Below are positions 38,324-52,110 of a stretch of DNA of 64,000 nucleotides, one piece after another (the stretch's first letter is position 1; every line of letters begins with the position of its first letter). The stretch is from assembly GCA_016758965.1 (NCBI GenBank), contig JAEPRB010000047.1, positions 1 through 64,000 of the forward strand, given 5' to 3'. The translations under genes were made by a program, and so were the position numbers. This DNA is from Circinella minor. Taxonomy: Eukaryota; Mucoromycota; Mucoromycetes; Mucorales; Lichtheimiaceae. Below the pieces are notes generated by a model. The model did not search any database, was not told the DNA's origin, and saw nothing but the letters and a program-made list of their open reading frames with translations.

Positions 38324-39097
38324 TATAGATGTATGTGAATGTTTTTTATAATAAATAGAAAAGATACAGATGAAAAAATAGTAAAGTGAAAGTGACAAGA
38401 AGTGGGTTATGTAAAAAAAATGAGTATGTGAACCGGCACAAAAAAAAAGATATGAAAAGAAAGGAAGTTTTTTCTAAAATGAAAAATAGGTGTGTTTGAA
38501 AAGAAGTGTAGAAGTGAAAGTAGACAAAGAATAAAAAGAAAAAACAAGAAAAAAGAAAAGTGGGGCGTTTATATATTCTTCATTGTCGTTTTTTTGTTTA
38601 CCCTATGAGATAATATGCATGTATGGTGTGGGTGGTGCCAAGGTTTACTGCAATGTCTCCCGGTAAAGCTGGTTTTTTTTCATGACACAAAACTTTGCCA
38701 AATTCTGTCAGGAGCCCCCCCCAATAACATTTCCGGTAATGCACAGCAAAAACACGCAATTTTTTTTGACTCCCTGGTTACACTACACTTAACTCACATG
38801 ACCAAGCTACCTAGTAGTTATTTGAGGGAGAGAAGGGCCACCAAAAAAATAATGGTTACATTTCATTCCCCGCTTTCTCCTCAGTGGTAAGCATATACTG
38901 TTTGTTCTGGACTCTTAGAAAATTGGGAACCCTATTATAGTCCATTGCATTTTACATCCTAAAAAATATCCCAGTGGCAACTGAAACATCCAATTTCCGC
39001 TCGATATAAAAGATAAAAATGATGTTGGCCTCTTTCTTTATTTCTCCTCTTTTATTAATTCTTTTTGTTTAATTGTATATTTTTTATTATTATTTTC
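38324..39097. promoter_or_regulatory. Divergent promoter region, homeobox gene / MscS channel
   Basis: The homeobox gene runs left and the channel gene runs right, so this 774-bp stretch should hold both promoters. Positions 38324-38570 are A/G-rich (a pyrimidine-rich leader for the minus-strand gene). Positions 39020-39097 are T/C-rich before the channel ATG. No gene is seen. Confidence 0.5.
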
Positions 39098-42000
39098 ATG
39101 GTCAAAAAGTCTGTGCGCATAAGCTCATCGGGTTCTGAAGATGAAAAGGGTTTGATGACAGGTAAAGTAAAAAAATAAAGAAAAAAAAGTATTGGTGTAC
39201 ATCTTGTTTGTGTTTATTCTTGTCCTCCCATCATGTACACCCAAGCCTCTCTCTTTTTTCTCTTCTCCTTATTAAACACAATTGTACACCCCCAAAAAAA
39301 TTGACTCGTGCTGTTGTTGTGCAAAGTGTTATGTTTATGTGTATGCATGTGTGGAACTCTAAAATAAAAAAATTACAAAAAAATTAAGTAGACCCGGCCC
39401 CGATGCCTGCTATAGATGATCACATTGTTGACATGCACAAAGACAACGAGGATGATGGTGTCCGGCTTGCAGATAATGACGAAAATGATGGTGTGGAAAA
39501 CACGGCGCTACGACAAAACAATCCTTTTCTCCATCATCGCATGCATCAAGACGATCCCCCAGTAGAAAGTTCCGAGAAACACCAACTGGATAAAAATAGC
39601 TATTATCATCTTACTGATCATGACGACAATTATAACAATGATGACAGCCATGAAAAAAAAGAACATCGACACCATCACTTTCTTCACCACAACCACCACA
39701 ATCACAAGCAAGAAGAGAAAGAAAACAAAGGGGATGAGGATGATGAATTTGATTGGAACGACGACCCTGATACTCCAAGACCTAAGCGACGGAAAACAAC
39801 CAAACAAAAAATTCAAGATGCAATGCGGCAACCATGCTGTTGGAGTTATTTATCTCCTTTTTCCAAACGATTTATTTTAGCGTTAGTTGGTTCGTGCGTC
39901 TTCATTACACCAGCAGTATGTGTCAATCAATTACTTCCGGTACCTACTGAGGAAGAAAAAGCCGATCCGGATTTTAAAAACGTGCGTAGCAACTTGCAGC
40001 TATGGCTTTACTGGGCTGCTTCCCTTCATTGTGCAGCTTGGATTGTTGCTGTTCTTGTTGAATCGGTCCCAGCTGTGGTTTCGTTGTGGACAAAGATGTT
40101 TAAAGGTCGACGATCGGAAAAAGTCAAAACGGCGATGGAAGTAAGTTGTACAATTTATTTATAATTATGGATCGTCAGTACAACCATGGAAAAAAAGCCT
40201 AATTTTTCTTTTTCTACTTCATATCTTTTTTAATAATATTGTAGTCCTACATGAGCTTAAAACGTTATTTAATGATATTAATTCTGGCTTCTTGGAACTG
40301 GGGTTCTTGGGCTTTTCTTTTGGATTATCCTTACAACGTAAGTTTTAAAAAAAGGAACTTGCCATATTGGTCAATCGACCCGCTGATCCTCGAAAAAAAA
40401 AACCCTGCCTAATGGATCCGCGCTTAGTCTCTCTCTTCCGTTTCTTATTTTTCTCCGCCGCTCCCCTCAATTTTTTCTCTCCGCCCCCTTTGCTAACAAT
40501 GGACCTATTTATAGTCTGTCAAAACCCAAATTTATTCCGGTATCATCACAAGAGTATTTGCGATTTGTTTCGCTGCTAGTTGTTGGTTATTTGCGCAAAA
40601 AGTTGTTGTACAGTTTATTGGTAAAGGATGATTTTGTTATTGTTATTATTGTCGATCGGCTGTTTTTTTGTTGTCGTTGTCGTTTGGGTATTAATATATG
40701 GAAAATTATTGTTCCTATAGCAACCCGATTCCATCGAGAAGCATATAGTGATCGATTACGAGATAATAAGTATGCCCTTAAAAGTAAGTTGAGCTGTTTC
40801 AAAGATGGGGATTTTCGATAAATTTTACGCTAACAAAATGAATGGTTATCCAAACTAACCAATCAATATATTAGTTCTCGACACTCTAAGTAAATCCGAA
40901 GCCCGAAAATCAAGACCAGAACAATATGGTGGTTTAAGAAGTCGTCGTCCGAATAGTGGAGGATCAGACAAGAGCCATAATAGCAGTGAAGATAATTATA
41001 CCACCAGTTATAGTACTGGAAGGCCTGAATACAAAAGACATAACACTGGCGCGGAGATTTTTGGCCAATTTCAAAAACGTATCCAAAACATTGTATTGAC
41101 GGACCAACCTCAAGTACGGAGTAAAATCGACCGTAATAAAGTTGACATCAATTCAAATGAATATGCCAAAAAAGTTGCCAAGAAGTTATTTTATTCATTG
41201 GCATTTCCTCGTGGTATACCCGATCTAACAAACGAAGAAGAATCAAAAACATCTTTGGAATTATATCATTTTGAACCCTATTTTCCGAATGGAGATGAAG
41301 CAGAAAAAGCCTTTTCAGTCTTTGACAGAGATGGTAATGGTAATTTAACGCGAAGGGAGTTCAGGGATACTGTATTACAAATTTACAAGGAACGAAAAGC
41401 TTTATCACAATCGATGCGGGATACCAGCCAGGCTTTGGGTAAAATTGATACCATGTTGTTCCTCATCAGTATGGCTTCCACTATATTTATTGCTCTTGCT
41501 ATTTTCCATGTGGACTTATGGCAAGCGTTGGTGCCTTTGGGGTCCTTTTTATTAGCATTGACATTTATTTTCGGGAATTCCTGTAAAAATACTTTTGAAA
41601 GTGTCATGTTTCTTTTCGTTACAGTAAGTATAATATATTTCTATTTTAGGGGTCAATTAATTAGCTTCTTTCTTCTCCCATTATAATTTTCCTTATTTTT
41701 TTCTCACATTAAATTTATTCTCTTCACACACATTTGCTATATTATCTTATATTATAGCATCCATACGATGCAGGTGATTACCTCCTTATTGATGACCAAT
41801 TTTTGCTTGTTCATGAACTTGGTTTAATGGGAACTGTATTCATGTAAGTGGTAGTTAATAACTATGATATTTGCGCAAATACAAATGAAGAAAAACAAAG
41901 AATATTATGCAAGAAGAAAAAAGATCATCCAATTTGGCATTTTACTAAAACATCAAAAAACATTTAAATAGTCGGGGTGATGGTCAACAAGTATATGCAC

Positions 42001-42602
42001 CAACGACAGTGTTAATGACCAAACTGATTGTCAATGTGAGACGATCAGGAGATATGGGTGAATCGATTGTAATTAATATTGATTTCCGTACGCCGACAGA
42101 TCAATTATTATTATTCCATAAAAGACTTGCCGAATGGGTAAATGGTGAATCGCGAGAGTTTGCTCCAGGCTTCGACGTGCGTGTAACAGATATTATTGAC
42201 GTGAATCAAATTATTTTGACCATGTGGCTACCTCATAAAGGTAATTGGCAAGATCTTGGCAGAAGATTTCAGCGGAGAACAAAGGTAAATTTTTGTTTGT
42301 TTATAGTACATTTGCATATACATATACAAGAAGTAAAGAAAGTGGTTCCAGGATAATAATAAGCTTATAACCAACAATTTACATTGTTATTACAATAATA
42401 ATAGTTTATGATTGCAGTCAAGGATATATTAACTGAACTTAATATTCGCTATGAGTTACCTGCTCAACGTTTCACCCAATCTGCTGAAAAAGGATTTTTA
42501 AACAGTAACAATAATAATGATACAAGTAACAGTATTATGGCTGTAACACCACAATCATTTGCACAAGGCTCACAAGCAGTTTCTGCAACAAATGGTCGAT
42601 AA
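39098..42602 (+). CDS. EF-hand MscS-type mechanosensitive channel
   Basis: Predicted stretch-activated ion channel of the fungal Msy1/Msy2 type, which acts in ER membranes during hypo-osmotic shock in fission yeast. Nine exons (39098-39161, 39392-40140, 40245-40337, 40515-40620, 40721-40783, 40875-41623, 41758-41843, 41972-42284, 42405-42602) close in phase to 806 aa. The N-terminal 170 residues are acidic and H/D/N-rich. Then come several membrane segments (FILALVGSCVFITPAVCV, LWLYWAASLHCAAWIVAVLV, YLMILILASWNWGSWAFLL, IITRVFAICFAASCWLFA). An EF-hand follows with a complete calcium loop (DRDGNGNLTRRE), then the MscS pore and beta domain (LFLISMASTIFIALAIF, FGNSCKNTFESVMFLF, HPYDAGDYLLID, Q-V-Y-A-P-T-T-V). 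The C-tail is N/S/Q-rich. Confidence 0.92.
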
Positions 42603-44042
42603 AAGCAGGATTTAGCAAGACGGAAAAAAAACGTGTTTCTATTTTATATTTTAGATGTAGATATTGTAGATTTTTATCTATAACCCAAGAAAAGTCCTTT
42701 TTTTCATTTATATATCAACTTTTTATTTTATTTTTTCTTTATGTTCACCCCTTTAAGTAACCCCCTTCGTATGTAAATCATTTTTTTTAATCTTGTACAA
42801 TAACATGCTATATTTATATATATATATATATATATCCTGTCACAACGATGAAAATATTTTGGTCACTAAATAATAACGATGTTATGTCATGGTGATACAA
42901 AAGTTTTTTGTAAATCTTTTTTATTTTATTTTTGTGTTGTATAACCTATTTTCTATTTTTTAGTATTTCATTGTTGTTATATGTATGTATATATATATCG
43001 GTTTATTGGTAAATGTGTGACATGTATAAAAATTGGGTCTCGCCCAACGAAAAAAAAAATCATTCATAAAAACCTTATCAAGTAGGAGAGAAGGGGCGGG
43101 ACCAGGGAATATCTCAATGTTCCAGGTCAATCCTTTATTGGATTTTTTTTATAATAGTAAAAAAAACGACCCAGCTCTTTTCTTTAATTCTTTTAATTCT
43201 TTATTATTTTATTGCGGAGCATAATTAGAAACAAAAAAAGGTACGATCCTCATTTTTATGTTTCTGTTTGATATATTTGTAACAACGAAACCATATGCGT
43301 CGATCAAAATAATCATTCATAGCAATAAATAAATATAGAAAAAAGAGGCCAATATTAAGTTGTGGAAATAGGATAAAAGAGGATAAGAAAAATAAGCGCT
43401 TAAGGCTTGGTATTGACAATCCATTTTTATATAAGGGCTTAGTTAGATCTAGATCACACTATCAAATAAGAAAGTGGCTTTCAATAATAAAATAATAACT
43501 TTAAAGAATATAGAGAGAACTTAAGCAACTGTATATATTAGGAATGGTAACACACACAGAAAGTGGAGTATGAAGCGGGGAGTAGAATCAGCACAGTCTG
43601 GGTACACTAAAGAGGAAACCTCATTTGTCGTTCGCAAATGAACATGTATTTGTGCATGAGTGCTGTCAGGTTTTGTTTAATGTGGTTTGTGTGCGATAAT
43701 AGTAATACAGTAATAGTTACGTGGCTATTTATATATATCGAGCCTTTCCCTCTTTCTCTCTTCTCTCTTTTTTTTTTCTTTCCCTCCCACATATTTCCAT
43801 AAATCTCTTTTATATTTGGTAGTCCCTCGTGGCGTCCCCCCAGCGTAATCCTTTATAATATCTTTTTTTTTTTACCTCTTTCTCTCTCCCCCCTCGTTCA
43901 CTTTCCTTTTCTTTTCTTTTTATATTCTTTCTCTTTTTTCTTTTTGAGAAAAAAAATCAATTTCTTTGTTTTTTTTACATCCTTTCCTTTTTATATAATA
44001 CTTCAGCTTTTTTTCTCTACATAATATATATATATAATAATA
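42603..44042. promoter_or_regulatory. Spacer and CT-rich promoter of the chitin synthase gene
   Basis: Left part: 3' flank of the channel gene with a (TA)n patch near 42815. Right part (about 43740-44000): a long, almost pure pyrimidine tract (CTTT/CTCT blocks) just before the chitin synthase ATG, a promoter or leader type common in well-expressed fungal genes. No additional gene is supported. Confidence 0.5.
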
Positions 44043-47000
44043 ATGCCACCAGGAGTGCATTATGAGGCGGCCAGTGGAGGCCCCCGAGGTCCACCAGGTG
44101 GAGGAGGAGATTTCGCGTACGGTAACTCGACTACAACCAACTACAACACTGCAGCAGGAGGGAATGTATCGTTAGGTAGAAAACAGACAACGTTAGGCCG
44201 TGCACCTACTCGACGTATGGTACCAGGTGCAAATGGTATTGCCAACGCCGGACAAAACATTCAACGTGGTCGCACTTTGATCCGTCCCGAACGATATCAG
44301 GAACCACCACCTTTATTAACTGGCAAGAGTGAAAAAACTCGAAGTGCTTTTGATCCTTGGGTTATACTTTCGAGGATTGTTACTTTTTGGGCTTTGCCTA
44401 GTATGCTGAAAGCATTTTCAATGCCTGATAAGAGTATGCAACAAGCTTGGCGTGAAAAGATTACTTTATGTTTTCTTATTGCTTGTATGGGTGGTATTGT
44501 TGGTTTCATTACAGTAGGTCTCGCTACAGTTTTGTGTCCTCCAGATTCATCAAATAATTCTGCAAATTTCGCAGCTTATAATGATACCCTTCAAAGTGGT
44601 AAGGAAAAAAAGAGAGCGAGAGAGAGATATGGAAAAAGAGAGAAGAAGGGGATGGAAAGGGGAAGGGAAATGATACAATGTGATTTTATTAATTGCTATA
44701 TATTGTTATTTTTAAATTATGTTATTTATAGCTAGTTTACTTGGTGTCAATGGTTGGGCTTTCAATGTATCCTCAGCACAAGTAACTGGTGGTGCTAACT
44801 TTTACGAATACACCGATGTACCTGGTACTGATATCACTGACTTTTTCCAACACGGCGCTACTATACCATCATGTCAAGATACCGGTAATCCAGCTGCCAA
44901 TGCATTCACTGCTGTCACCTTTAATCCCTGCTCTGCTGCTGGTGGTAACGGTTGTTCATTAGGTGCAATGGACTCAAGCACTTATGAACAACTCAGCATT
45001 AGTAACACATCACGACGAGTCGGTTACGATTGGAATGCTTTGGCTAGCCCTAATCTGACAGATTATCTTGTATTGGATGGTAATGTTCTCAACATGGGAC
45101 CTTACATCAAAGCTAATCCATCACCATTAGCGGGTGATCGACTTGATGAAGTCATCCGACTAGTTTTGAATCAATCATTTGCTGAAGGTGGTCGTGATGC
45201 GACGAAATTATTTTATCACCGAAATGAATATGAGGCCACTATTGACTGTCTTACTGAAAAATACCGTGCTGGTTTCATCGATAAACAAACACCTGGTTGT
45301 TTTGCTTCCCAACTTGTCCTATTCTTTGCTCTTGGCTGTGTCCTTTCGATTGTACTTGCTCGATTCGGTATGGCGTTGATCTTTGCTTGGTTCATTTCCC
45401 GCAAACTTTCCAAGTCTCCGCCACCATTACCTAGTTCGGCAGCCGTAGTTCACCCCAACAACACTATGGAAATGTCAAGTATCAAGAGCTCACCTAGCGC
45501 TATTGGAGGTCCAATTGCAGGTGCCGTTCGTAAAAATATTGAGATCGGTAACGATTTATTCACTACCGTATTGATTACTTGTTATTCTGAAAATACTGAA
45601 GGTATTCGTGCTACAGTCGAATCGTTGTCTGCTACTGATTATCCCGACGATCGCAAACTCTTGTTTTTGATTGCCGATGGTATTATTACAGGTCATGGTG
45701 AAACCATGACAACGCCTGATATGTGTTTGAGTTTGATGACGTTTGATGATGAATCCATGAAGAACCCAGAACCAAAATCTTATATTGCCGTTGCAAATGG
45801 TGCAAAGATGCACAATATGGCTAAAGTTTACGCTGGTTATTATGGTAACATACTGTTCTTATAATTTTATTTTATTAATTATTTATTTCAATAATCAAAC
45901 TTTATTCCAGAAAAATATTAACCCGTGCTTACTTTTTTCCCCCGACATTTTTCTTATAATAGTATGTAAGGGTCACAAGGTACCTACAATTCTTGTTGTC
46001 AAATGTGGCGCACCAGAAGAACAAGGCAAACCCAAGGCCGGTAACCGTGGTAAACGTGACTCCCAACTTATTTTGATGAACTTCTTCAGCCGTGTTACAT
46101 ATAACGACCGTATGACTCCTCTCGACTATGAATTATTCCAGAAAATCACTTATTTAATGGGTGCAACCCCGGATTATTTCGAATTATGTTTAATGGTAAA
46201 TATTTTTTAGCATATAATTTTTCATTTTTTCTTGGTACCTGAAATTTTTTTTTCAAAACTGACATAACTTTAAATTGGTCTATTTTTAGGTGGATGCTGA
46301 TACAAAGGTTTATGAAAGTTCATTGCGGTTGCTGGTCAACTGTATGGTGAATGATAACTTGATTATGGGTCTCTGTGGTGAAACCAAGATTGCAAACAAA
46401 CGTGATTCATGGGTTACTGCTATTCAAGTTTATGAATATTTTATTTCCCATCATTTAGCTAAAGGTTTTGAAGCTGTCTTTGGTGGTGTTACCTGTTTAC
46501 CCGGTTGTTTCTGTATGTATCGATTAAAGGCACGAAAGGGTGATGGTGATTGGGTCCCTATTATTACCAAGCCAGAAATTGTTACCGAATATTCTTCCAA
46601 TGTCATTGAAACTTTGCATCAAAAGAATCTGTTGCTCCTTGGTGAAGATCGTTTCCTCACTACACTTATGCTTCGTAACTTCCCTTATCGTAAGATGGTG
46701 TTCACTCCTCAAGCTGTAAGTGAAGTTTTTTTTATATAGTAATGAATGGAGAAGGCAGAATGAGAAGAAGGGATTGGGATAAATATGAGAAGGAACATTC
46801 CTATCACATATGGAAAGCTAATAATGGTTATGTAAATGTTGTTAATATGTAGATTTGTAAAACAATTGTACCTGATGAATTCAAAGTCTTGCTTTCACAG
46901 CGTCGTCGTTGGATTAACTCTACCATTCACAACTTGTTCGAATTGGTCTTGGTCCGAAACCTTTGTGGTACCTTCTGTTTCTCTATGCAGTTTGTCGTAT

Positions 47001-47746
47001 TGATGGATCTTGTCGGTACTTTGACTCTCCCTATTGCCATTTGTTTGACCATCGTCTTGATTGCTAATATTGCTAGTACACAAATCACCAGTTTCCAAAC
47101 TGCTGTTCCTCTTGTTCTACTGATTATTGTGCTGTTCTCTCCTGCCGTTTTAATTTTATTGACTACTCACAAATGGGTTTATTTGGGATGGATGTTGGTA
47201 TACTTATGTGCGCTTCCCATTTGGAATTTCGTCTTACCTGTCTATTCCTTCTGGCATTTCGATGACTTTTCTTGGGGTGAAACCCGTAAGGTTGAAGGTG
47301 AAAGTAAAGGTGATGATCATGCCAACAAGGATGGTGTCTTTGATCCATCCAGTGTACCTTTGAAACGATGGGAAGATTATGAACGTAAACGTGTTCGTGC
47401 TCATAAGCGTCGTGAACGTAAGGAACGTCAATTGCGTGAAATGGGTCCTGTTCATTTTATGCATTCGGTTGTTCCACCTGATGAAGATGAAAGTAAACGT
47501 GGATTGTTGGCCGACCCTGGATTTGATGATGATGCTTATAGTAGTCGATCTGATATTTCTGGTCAAGATGTTCATTATTTTGATCCCTCCAAGGAAGCTC
47601 CTGCTAGAGCCGGCACAGGTGGTTATTACCCTAGTTTCCGACCTGATCAAGGTGGTGGTACACCACCACCTCAACCTCCTTCTTCATCACCTGGTCAGTA
47701 TGTTGGTGCAAGACCTCCACCTGGAGGAGGAAACCATGGTTTCTAA
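44043..47746 (+). CDS. Chitin synthase, class IV (Chs3-type)
   Basis: Plasma-membrane glycosyltransferase (GT2) that polymerises UDP-GlcNAc into chitin. Five exons (44043-44598, 44732-45844, 45963-46195, 46290-46715, 46853-47746) give 1073 aa. The cytosolic N-tail is G/P/R-rich. A membrane helix ([20 protein letters not shown]) is followed by an extracellular-type segment, then a second membrane pair ([25 protein letters not shown]). The catalytic domain has [20 protein letters not shown], the acceptor block [19 protein letters not shown] and the product-binding QRRRW. Several C-terminal helices end in [19 protein letters not shown], the signature of the Chs3/class IV group. The tail is P/G-rich. 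SMP3 and a chitin deacetylase follow on the same strand. Confidence 0.95.
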
Positions 47747-48565
47747 ATTCAATAATAATCCAAAAAATATAACGTACATAACTTTCTTCTCCCTTTCGCA
47801 TATTTCCTTTTTTTTTCTTTTTTAACGTTATCACAACAACAAAATCATAATCGTTCTATCTCACATTTATACAAACATATACTCACACCACTACAACGAA
47901 AAAAAAAGAGGATAGAAAAGTTTATTTTTATAAGCTCCTCCGCGCACTTTATTCTCTCTTATTCCTTACTGCACAACTTTTATCCACATTTTTTTTTAAA
48001 AAAAAATCTGTTGTATTTTCTCTTTTTCTTTTGTATGCTATTTTGTGTAAAGAAGAGATATAAAAAAAGAATCATACTTGTAATATTGTTTCCCCCTCAC
48101 TTCATTCATCTTTCTTCTAATCTCCTTTTTTTTATTCTTTTTCTTATTTACCACATCTTTTCAAACGAAACAAGCAATAAAAATAAGCGTTACATTTTTT
48201 AGCCTGCACACACAAAAAATGGAATATATTCATGTCTTCAAGTGAAAGAATAAGATTGAAACTTTCTAGATAAAAGATCGCTTTCTTGTGTTGCAGTATA
48301 TGAATTGGAATATATATGCAGAAAAGGAAGAAATAGAATATGCTAATCAAAAGCTCTCAAGCAGTAGGGGAGAAAATTAAAACTAATGATTTTCATGCAA
48401 AAGTCACCAAAATTCGAATGGACTGGCGTTACTTTGAAGTCTCTTAACACTGATAACAAAGTTTCAATGGACTTGATCATCAAGTATCTTAAAGAACCCA
48501 TAAATCAATATTAGTCATGATGACATTGGTCGAGTGTTGAAGCAGACGAGTTCAGAAACTGAGGA

Positions 48566-48597
<32 letters not shown>

Positions 48598-48887
48598 CAA
48601 ATTATAAACAGAAACACCAAGGAAGCATCGACTTTAACTTACGTGCACGTTTTTTCATTGTTTCTAACTACTTTGATTCAAGAATTTTTTTGTTTTGTTT
48701 TGGGGCCACCAATAATGAAGAGAGAGAACAAGTGTATATATGTGTATATGTTCGTGACATATCTTAAAGACGTTTTGGTCGCTTTTAGCCTACGAATTAA
48801 AGAACTGTAAGAAAGAAATAGTTGTGGAGAAATTAAAATCACTTGGTTTTTGTACCTCCACTTTTTTTTAGTTCTCTTCCAGTACCA
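47747..48887. other. Spacer with a possible gene relic
   Basis: 3' flank of the chitin synthase gene (T/C-rich). From about 48395 to 48570 a coding-like fragment appears: MQKSPKFEWTGVTLKSL, then MDLIIKYLKEP, a stop, and in another frame HDDIGRVLKQTSSETEE. It ends in a run of about 28 T (48569-48597). It looks like a decayed gene. SMP3 starts at the right edge. Confidence 0.4.
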
Positions 48888-51786
48888 ATGCTGAATCGCC
48901 AAACTGTATTTTATACAGTATTATTATGGCTTCGATGGACTCTTTCAACTTCACCAGGTTATATTCATCCTGATGAATATTTCCAATCACCCGAAGTAGC
49001 AGCAGGTTATATTTATAATATTAAATCGTTCACTCCATGGGAATATCAACCTGAACATGCAGCGCGATCAGTACTAGTTCCGTATGTGTAATCAATTTTC
49101 ACCATTATGCCTGAAAAATAACGGAGATGCTTTATTAATCAAAAATGAATTTCAAACGGATGTGAAAATGATACATTATAGTTTCTTAACAACTGGCTTG
49201 CCATTATGGATCTTGCGCTATCTTGGAGAACAAACAGAAGGAATAATACAGAATGGTAATCCTTCCTGGCTTTTTGACAGATATCTTTCGATCCAAAAAA
49301 ATAATAATAATTGGATTATAACCCTATATTTAAAATAGTGCCACGCGCAATTGATATGTATTTCATTGAGCGGTCAGCAAGCTTTATGTACTCTTTACTT
49401 ATTGGTAATGGTTTATTGTATATTGATCAAATGGCAGAACTTTTTGATACTACATATTATTCATGCAATTCATCCTCCCCTATTTTAGATTATGCTGTTT
49501 ATCGAATGTGCCGACAAATAGGAAAAGATCCAGTATTACCTATTTTATTGGTTTCTACAAGTCAAGTCATGCTTGTTTATTATATGCGGCCCTTTTCCAA
49601 CACTATTGAATCCATTTTATTATCTTTATCCTTATTCGTTTATACCACAATGTTACAAAAGGTATAAAAAAAACTCTTGAATGGATAAATCAAATTTATT
49701 AATACTTGGATTTCCTTGTAATAAGTGTATTTCTAAAAATAACAACAATAGATTACATCCATTCGATCATTTGCATTAGGGTGTCTTTTAAGCCTTGGAG
49801 TTTTTACCCGTATAACATTTATTTTGTATGGATTTCCTGTTGGTATTGGTTATCTCTTGAACGCGTACAAGAAAAGGTATAAAAAGGAAAATTATGTTGA
49901 TTAAGAGAGAAAGGAAAGAAAAATGAGGGAATTCATGCTTACACACACATATATATATAATCAGCAGACGTCATCTTATTGGCACAATACTTCCATTCTT
50001 GCTTGGAGGATCAATTGTGGCTATAGCTTGTGTCTTTGTCGATTCGTTATTTTATAAGTCACTTCAAGTGACTTTTGCTGGACGTGCAGTTGGCAGTTTC
50101 ATTGATCTGCTGAACATGTTTAGTGATCCTAAAAAATGGGCACAGATACGCATATCGGTAAAACAAAGCTTCTCTATATACACATATATGATTGCTCTTG
50201 TTCGGATAATGTTGATCAGATTATTGTTTTAATACATCTAGGGAAATGTCGTGTTGACTCCTTTAAATAACATTCTATATAATGCTAAAGTCGAAAATCT
50301 TAAAGAACATGGATTACACCCGCGTTATTTACATTTTCTCGTCAACTTCCCGCTATTATATGGCCCTTTGAGTACCGGGACATTAGTCTCATTGTTATGG
50401 AGACCAAGGCTGAATGCATCTCTTTACTATGGTAACTCAACTACTACAGCTTTTACTGTTCTTGTTTTATGGAAATCCGAAACAAAATGTATTTTAACCC
50501 TGAAAGTGCATGTATATTAGTTCTTGTGAGTGTGGTTGCAATGGCTATGATCGGATTATCCATTATGCCTCATCAAGAAGCCCGGTTTTTAACACCTATG
50601 TTAGTTCCACTTGTAATGATATATACATGGAATCGAGCAAAGTTTAATCGTATGTTTATGGTAAGAAAAAAAACGATCAATTGGATAGAGATAGAAAGAA
50701 GAAAATGAAAAAAAAAATTAAAATTTTTCATGGTTTATTATTTATTTATTATTTCTCCTTGGTTTTTTTTAACGTTTTAGTTTCTGTGGATTGCTTTCAA
50801 TGCTATTACGACAGTTATTTTTGCTGGACTGCATCAAGTAATTTTTTTTATAAAATTTGGGGAAACACTTATCATTATTATATATCAGAAAAATTTATAC
50901 AAATATAATTATTATTTTTTAGGGGGGGTTAGTTCCTGCCATGATATTCTTACAACAGCAATCACTTGGTATAGAAGGTTGTCATGTGTTGGATAGCAGT
51001 TTGCTTGGCTGCAATTTTGGTGAAGTCGGTATGTTGATTTAATTTACACTTTTTCCGTATCTTATGATCATTATCATATTATATACAGGTTGAAGAAACT
51101 AAAATAAACACATTTTCTTCTCTTTGTTATAGAAAACTCATCAACAAGTAACTACGATGTGACCACATATCTCTTATTTTACAAGACGTATATGCCACCC
51201 CGACATTTTCTAGGTTATCCAAATTCTTGGGAAAGTATGTTGTGATTTTTCTTTATATATAAAGCCACTTTTTGTAAAATACACTCAGGGCTAAAGTCTT
51301 TATTATTTACAGATAATCCGGATAAACCAAATATCAACATACATGATTTTGGTGGACAGTTTGAACCATTTTATGAAGCATTACAAGAAAGATCGGGTAT
51401 TCCATTCACTTCCCACAGTCCATATATGAATTTTGCTCCATCAAAGGATAAAGTAGAGAAAGAATTTGAACGGTACGATTTTGCTCTCACGTTCATATAT
51501 GTTTGAGAAAGAGAAAAGAAGGATGTATGATATTGAAGAACAAAAAAAAAGAATTAAGATGCCATCTAAACTTTTATTTTATGGACGTAGAACACTTATC
51601 GTTGCTCCAAGTATGGCACTACTACCAAAACTTGAAAATGGTCGTTATCTTTTACTTTCAAGCTTCACACCCCATGTAAACTTTGATGACATTCAATTAT
51701 TGATTGAATTAATATTGCAAGGAAAATTTTCAAGAGCACTAATAAGTCTCAATGTTTACATGGTCCTGACTGACGAAAATTATTAA
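48888..51786 (+). CDS. SMP3: GPI mannosyltransferase 4 (Smp3/PIG-Z)
   Basis: ER membrane enzyme (GT22 family) that adds the fourth mannose to GPI-anchor precursors, a step required in fungi before anchor transfer. Thirteen exons: 48888-49081, 49182-49255, 49339-49404, 49489-49661, 49752-49876, 49968-50157, 50242-50431, 50521-50660, 50781-50837, 50923-51028, 51133-51234, 51313-51472, 51519-51786. They close in phase to 614 aa. Family blocks in order are [13 protein letters not shown] with the HPDE motif, [70 protein letters not shown] and [11 protein letters not shown]. Many hydrophobic helices fit a polytopic ER protein. The last intron is just 46 nt (51473-51518); reading through it breaks the frame. 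Family call is firm, some exon borders are less so. Confidence 0.9.
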
Positions 51787-51867
51787 AAACATTAGTATTC
51801 TTTTGCACTCAGACGAAATAGTAATAATAATAGATTAGAGTAGAATTAATAATAATAAAAAAGGATA

Positions 51868-51879
51868 ATGTTTATTTAT

Positions 51880-51915
<36 letters not shown>
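51868..51915. repeat. (TA)n tract before the chitin deacetylase gene
   Basis: A run of about 16 TA units at about 51880-51912 in the 325-bp spacer between SMP3 and the deacetylase gene. It is probably part of the upstream region of the latter. Confidence 0.7.
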
Positions 51916-51916
<1 letters not shown>

Positions 51917-52110
51917 AGAAAAAAATAAGTGATTTAACCCAAGTACATATGTTTCTACTCCCCAGTTTGATTTGCAAATCCAACTGGAAATTGAAAACAA
52001 ACAAACTAATATATAATAATAAATTGACAGATTTGATGCCCATTATAAATTATATACTCTTTTTTATTTTATTTTGCTTTTTTTATGCTTTTTCTTTTTC
52101 ATCTAATATA

